From Paenibacillus nuruki (lineage in GTDB: Bacteria; Bacillota; Bacilli; Paenibacillales; Paenibacillaceae), in contig NZ_MDER01000039.1 of the NCBI RefSeq assembly GCF_001721045.1, positions 94,595 through 158,594 of the forward strand: a DNA stretch of 64,000 nucleotides, read 5' to 3'. The notes beneath the pieces are model-generated. The model was not told where the DNA came from, made no database searches, and saw only the letters and a list, made by a program, of their open reading frames with translations. This document shows, one piece after another, positions 61,499 through 64,000 of the stretch. Numbering within the stretch: the first letter of the stretch is position 1; the number at the start of each line of letters is the position of its first letter. The position numbers and the translations under genes are program-made.

Positions 61499-62107
61499 TT
61501 ATTCTTCAAGTGCTGTTGTGATTAGAGCACTTACAGAAGGGCTGTATAGTAGTCCGATATGTGCCATACCGAAGACACGGATATTGTTGGCTCCATCTAA
61601 CATCGACAATTGGTTAGAGACAATTTGGTCATTAATCGTGTAGATCGAAGTCACTTTGATACCTTCTGGTGCTCTGCTAGTCGTTAAGCGGTTAGCGCCG
61701 CCAATCGTTACTAATTTATCGACTTTAGAAAGACCACCGTTGTTCAAAATATAATACAGACTGTTGGCTCCGCCCATACTGTGAGCAACAATATTTACTT
61801 TTTGACTGCCTGTTTGTGCTAATACTTCATCAACTTTACGGCTGATTGTAGCGGCATTTAGCAATTGGTTACCGCTTTTGCTAGGAAGTTCAATGGCGTA
61901 TCGTTCGTTGGAAGCCCAACCTTGACGACTTAGGTAGCTTTCTATGTAGGTAAAGTTGCTTGCTGTTCCTCCAAGTCCATGGACAAAAATAACTGGTGTA
62001 CGTGTTGTAGCCGCAGTGGCTTGATTTGGCGTGAAAACACCCAAACTAAAAACAGATAATAGCAATACAGATAGCACCAAACGCAAAGATACACTTACTT
62101 TCTTCAT
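61499..62107 (-). CDS. Secreted lipase (Bacillus LipA-like)
   Basis: A 202-residue alpha/beta hydrolase with signal peptide (KKVSVSLRLVLSVLLLSVFSLGVF...ATAAT). The oxyanion block PVIFVHGLGGTASNF and nucleophile elbow AHSMGG, with alanine for the first glycine, are typical of the minimal lid-less family I.4 lipases of Bacillus; the later INDQIVSNQ carries the acid and AHIGLLYSP the histidine. It hydrolyses short to medium acyl esters outside the cell. ATG 62107 follows AGGGAG by 7 bases. Confidence 0.93.
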   Translation of the reverse strand: MKKVSVSLRLVLSVLLLSVFSLGVFTPNQATAATTRTPVIFVHGLGGTASNFTYIESYLSRQGWASNERYAIELPSKSGNQLLNAATISRKVDEVLAQTGSQKVNIVAHSMGGANSLYYILNNGGLSKVDKLVTIGGANRLTTSRAPEGIKVTSIYTINDQIVSNQLSMLDGANNIRVFGMAHIGLLYSPSVSALITTALEE

Positions 62108-62221
62108 AATCAATCTCCCTTTTGTTGTGTTCTATAATACATAAATTTACCAAAATATGAATTATTATATAACGAATACACTCGCTTGTAAACCCTTTTT
62201 GGAATTATTAACTTTAGGTAT

Positions 62222-62280
62222 CGCAAAAAAAGAACGATCTATTCCTTCTGCATTGTTCGCAAAAGAAAAAATCGTTCTTT
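62222..62280 (-). terminator. Probable terminator of the PLD-like gene
   Basis: AAAGAACGAT (62229-62238) pairs with ATCGTTCTTT (62271-62280) over a 32-base loop; the left A-run becomes a T-run on the minus strand. Confidence 0.7.
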
Positions 62281-62328
62281 GAGGTTATACCGATATATTT
62301 AGCAATGTAAGAATGAACAAAGTATTTA

Positions 62329-63840
62329 TTAGAATGTTGTAAATCCAAGAATTAGCTGTAGACGATACGCGATATCTTTTAGCCATGTCGTATCTTCTTG
62401 ATAAGCACTTAAAGGTAACGTATATTCTTCGCCTTTATTGTTCCACAACATCGTAAAGTATTTATTTACACCGGTCATCAGATCGTTATCCCCTGGAGCA
62501 GAGATCCAAAGATCATTTTCCAGATTGTAATCTTTCAGGTTACGTGGCGTAAAGTTAGAAGAACCTCCAATAATCAGATCATTACCAGATGCTTTGTCGA
62601 TATACATCATTTTGGTGTGATACTGCTCATCGGTAGTGTTGTACCAGCGAACATCAATTTTGCCACTAGAAGCATTTTTGAGCTCAGCAGCTACAGGACG
62701 ATTCGGAATACCGATCTTATCTTGTCCAAAAGCATTCTGATTCGGATCAAGAATCAATTGAATTTTAACTCCACGTTTGGACGCTTCCATTAGCCCGCTC
62801 GTAACATCTTTATCAGCTAAGTAGAACATACCCATCCATAAAGTATCTCCTTGCTTGGTGTCTGCAATCGCTTCAAGCAACCGATCAAATACTTTACCTT
62901 CGGTAATATAACGCAGTTGAACTTCGCCTTTCGGTTTGGTTGCTGTTCCCGCAGGTGCTTTATAGGTAGGCAATTGCACTGAACTGCCCGAGAGATCGAT
63001 CACGGCTTGTTCTGATTTTAGAATATCACCGATAATAGGTCCTTGCACTTCAAAAGCGATATTGGAATGATAAGCACTCGCATCATGCACATTACCTGTA
63101 GAAACCAGTGCACTATTTTCGGTCGCTACGACTTTGCGATGATTGGCTTTCACATTAATCAGTTTCAGATACGAACGGAATGTGACATCAGGTCCATCAG
63201 TCGCCATCATATTCGGTACCCATCCTTTGCCTTCTTGCCCGAACCATTGGAAAAAGGTACGCCAGATCGCAGAGTACACCGGTGTAGAATCACGAAGTGA
63301 GTCGACATCTGTCAGTACCACATCAATACCATTCTTTTTAAGCTTTTCCAGTAAGCCATTAGGACCTGAATTGTAATTCGTATTCACCTCATCTGTGATA
63401 AATACCACTTTGAGGTTAGGCACCTGTTTTTTGCGTTCGATTAACTTATCTGCTAATCCTTCACTCAATTTAGGATATTTTTGCCCTTTATGTACATAAT
63501 CGTTAAATAGAAATATATCAATAATCACATATTGTTGAGCCGAATCGATCATTTTAAGTATTCTGTCATAAATTTGTCGTTTTTGTGTAAATCGGTCCCC
63601 TGTACCTGGTGCGGGATACGTGAGATCATAGTAAAAATTAACATGATCCACTGTGTAAAGTGGGCTTTCATAAGATACGCCAGGCGGTAAAGGTTTGTTC
63701 GTCTGATAGATCATAACGGCGATAAGCCAGACGATCAGTAGGCCGAGGACATAACGAACCCAATGGGAACGTTGAAATCTACGGGGTGATTTACGCTGCG
63801 AAGCATGAATCGGTGATTGATTATTTGAAAAAGAATTCAT
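62329..63840 (-). CDS. Membrane-anchored phospholipase-D-like protein
   Basis: A 503-residue protein with a basic N-terminal tail, one membrane segment near 28-46 (YVLGLLIVWLIAVMIYQ), and an external catalytic region. The two HKD-like motifs are NHRKVVATENSALVSTGN and YHTKMMYIDKASGNDLIIGGSSN; the first has Glu (VATEN) where Asp is standard, while the second has H, K and D. It may act on phospholipids or teichoic-type polymers, or be a less active cardiolipin synthase relative. Start: ATG 63840 (AAGGGG upstream) or ATG 63873 (AGGTGG). 63901-64000 holds nothing I can name. Confidence 0.85.
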   Translation of the reverse strand: MNSFSNNQSPIHASQRKSPRRFQRSHWVRYVLGLLIVWLIAVMIYQTNKPLPPGVSYESPLYTVDHVNFYYDLTYPAPGTGDRFTQKRQIYDRILKMIDSAQQYVIIDIFLFNDYVHKGQKYPKLSEGLADKLIERKKQVPNLKVVFITDEVNTNYNSGPNGLLEKLKKNGIDVVLTDVDSLRDSTPVYSAIWRTFFQWFGQEGKGWVPNMMATDGPDVTFRSYLKLINVKANHRKVVATENSALVSTGNVHDASAYHSNIAFEVQGPIIGDILKSEQAVIDLSGSSVQLPTYKAPAGTATKPKGEVQLRYITEGKVFDRLLEAIADTKQGDTLWMGMFYLADKDVTSGLMEASKRGVKIQLILDPNQNAFGQDKIGIPNRPVAAELKNASSGKIDVRWYNTTDEQYHTKMMYIDKASGNDLIIGGSSNFTPRNLKDYNLENDLWISAPGDNDLMTGVNKYFTMLWNNKGEEYTLPLSAYQEDTTWLKDIAYRLQLILGFTTF

Positions 63841-64000
63841 CTCTTTTTGTCCCCTTCCGAAAGCGTAATTCATACACTTCCACCTATTCATTAACAACAA
63901 AACATTAATTTTGACGCAGACTGAGTTGCAAACAGGGGTTCGGAAGTTTATATATTAATTATAGTAAAAGAATTTATACAACTTAATGTATTTATGAAAT

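Noticed and set aside
1..64000. Prophage, transposase, tRNA or rRNA genes
   Set aside because: None was recognised on either strand; genes are typical chromosomal operons.

Overview
The window looks like chromosomal DNA of a low-to-medium-GC, Gram-positive, aerobic to facultatively anaerobic spore-former relative, most likely Paenibacillus or a close genus. The grounds are strong GGAGG-type ribosome binding sites before almost every gene, Bacillus-style Fur, PerR, Fnr and Rex operator sequences, a copper-amine-oxidase-type 'stalk' secreted protein, many short operons ended by strong hairpin-plus-T terminators, and a glutaminyl-tRNA synthetase, which most Firmicutes lack but which is, from general knowledge, found in Paenibacillus. 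No rRNA, tRNA, CRISPR array, insertion sequence or prophage was recognised. The genus is an inference.

Layout. 1-5.4 kb: end of a short-chain dehydrogenase gene, a second NAD-binding reductase, a YtxH protein, a MarR regulator with a flavodoxin-fold quinone reductase (both preceded by the same palindrome), an AI-2E-type membrane protein and an aldo/keto reductase. 5.4-5.8 kb: a non-coding stretch with an 8-copy heptamer repeat and a three-tier inverted repeat. 5.8-9 kb: an oxidative-stress block (PerR-like regulator, atypical winged-helix response regulator, catalase) with Fur/Per-type boxes. 9-12.4 kb: two paralogous exported proteins facing each other, then BlaI-type repressor, M56 membrane peptidase and DoxX protein tied together by a shared operator. 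12.5-24.9 kb: chemoreceptor, pirin, TerD-like protein, uronate-dehydrogenase-like protein, ThuA protein, phasin-like protein with UbiB kinase, SulP transporter, DEAD-box helicase.

25-34.8 kb: a Crp/Fnr regulator sandwiched between two DUF606 transporters, a heterodimeric ABC exporter with one degenerate ATP site, glutaminase, and a Fur-box-controlled siderophore ABC importer lacking its binding protein. 34.9-38.5 kb: PdxH, a water-forming-type NADH oxidase and a formate/nitrite transporter with Fnr/Rex-like boxes, pointing to redox control. 38.6-46.6 kb: acetyltransferases, a soluble hybrid histidine kinase, a secreted protein with an internal duplication, an ECF41 sigma factor with its carboxymuconolactone-decarboxylase partner and a matching promoter, and an MFS exporter.

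46.9-51.2 kb: a tightly overlapping three-gene unit: HPt-receiver-degenerate GGDEF-receiver protein, membrane-anchored HEAT-like protein, processive family-2 glycosyltransferase. This is the best candidate for a little-described system, probably signal-controlled surface polysaccharide synthesis. 51.2-64 kb: glnS, an MFS permease, mobA and a TorD-like chaperone with an Fnr box but no molybdoenzyme in view, a TetR-SMR-SMR-PfkB operon with a palindromic operator, cardiolipin synthase, a secreted lipase and a second phospholipase-D-fold protein.
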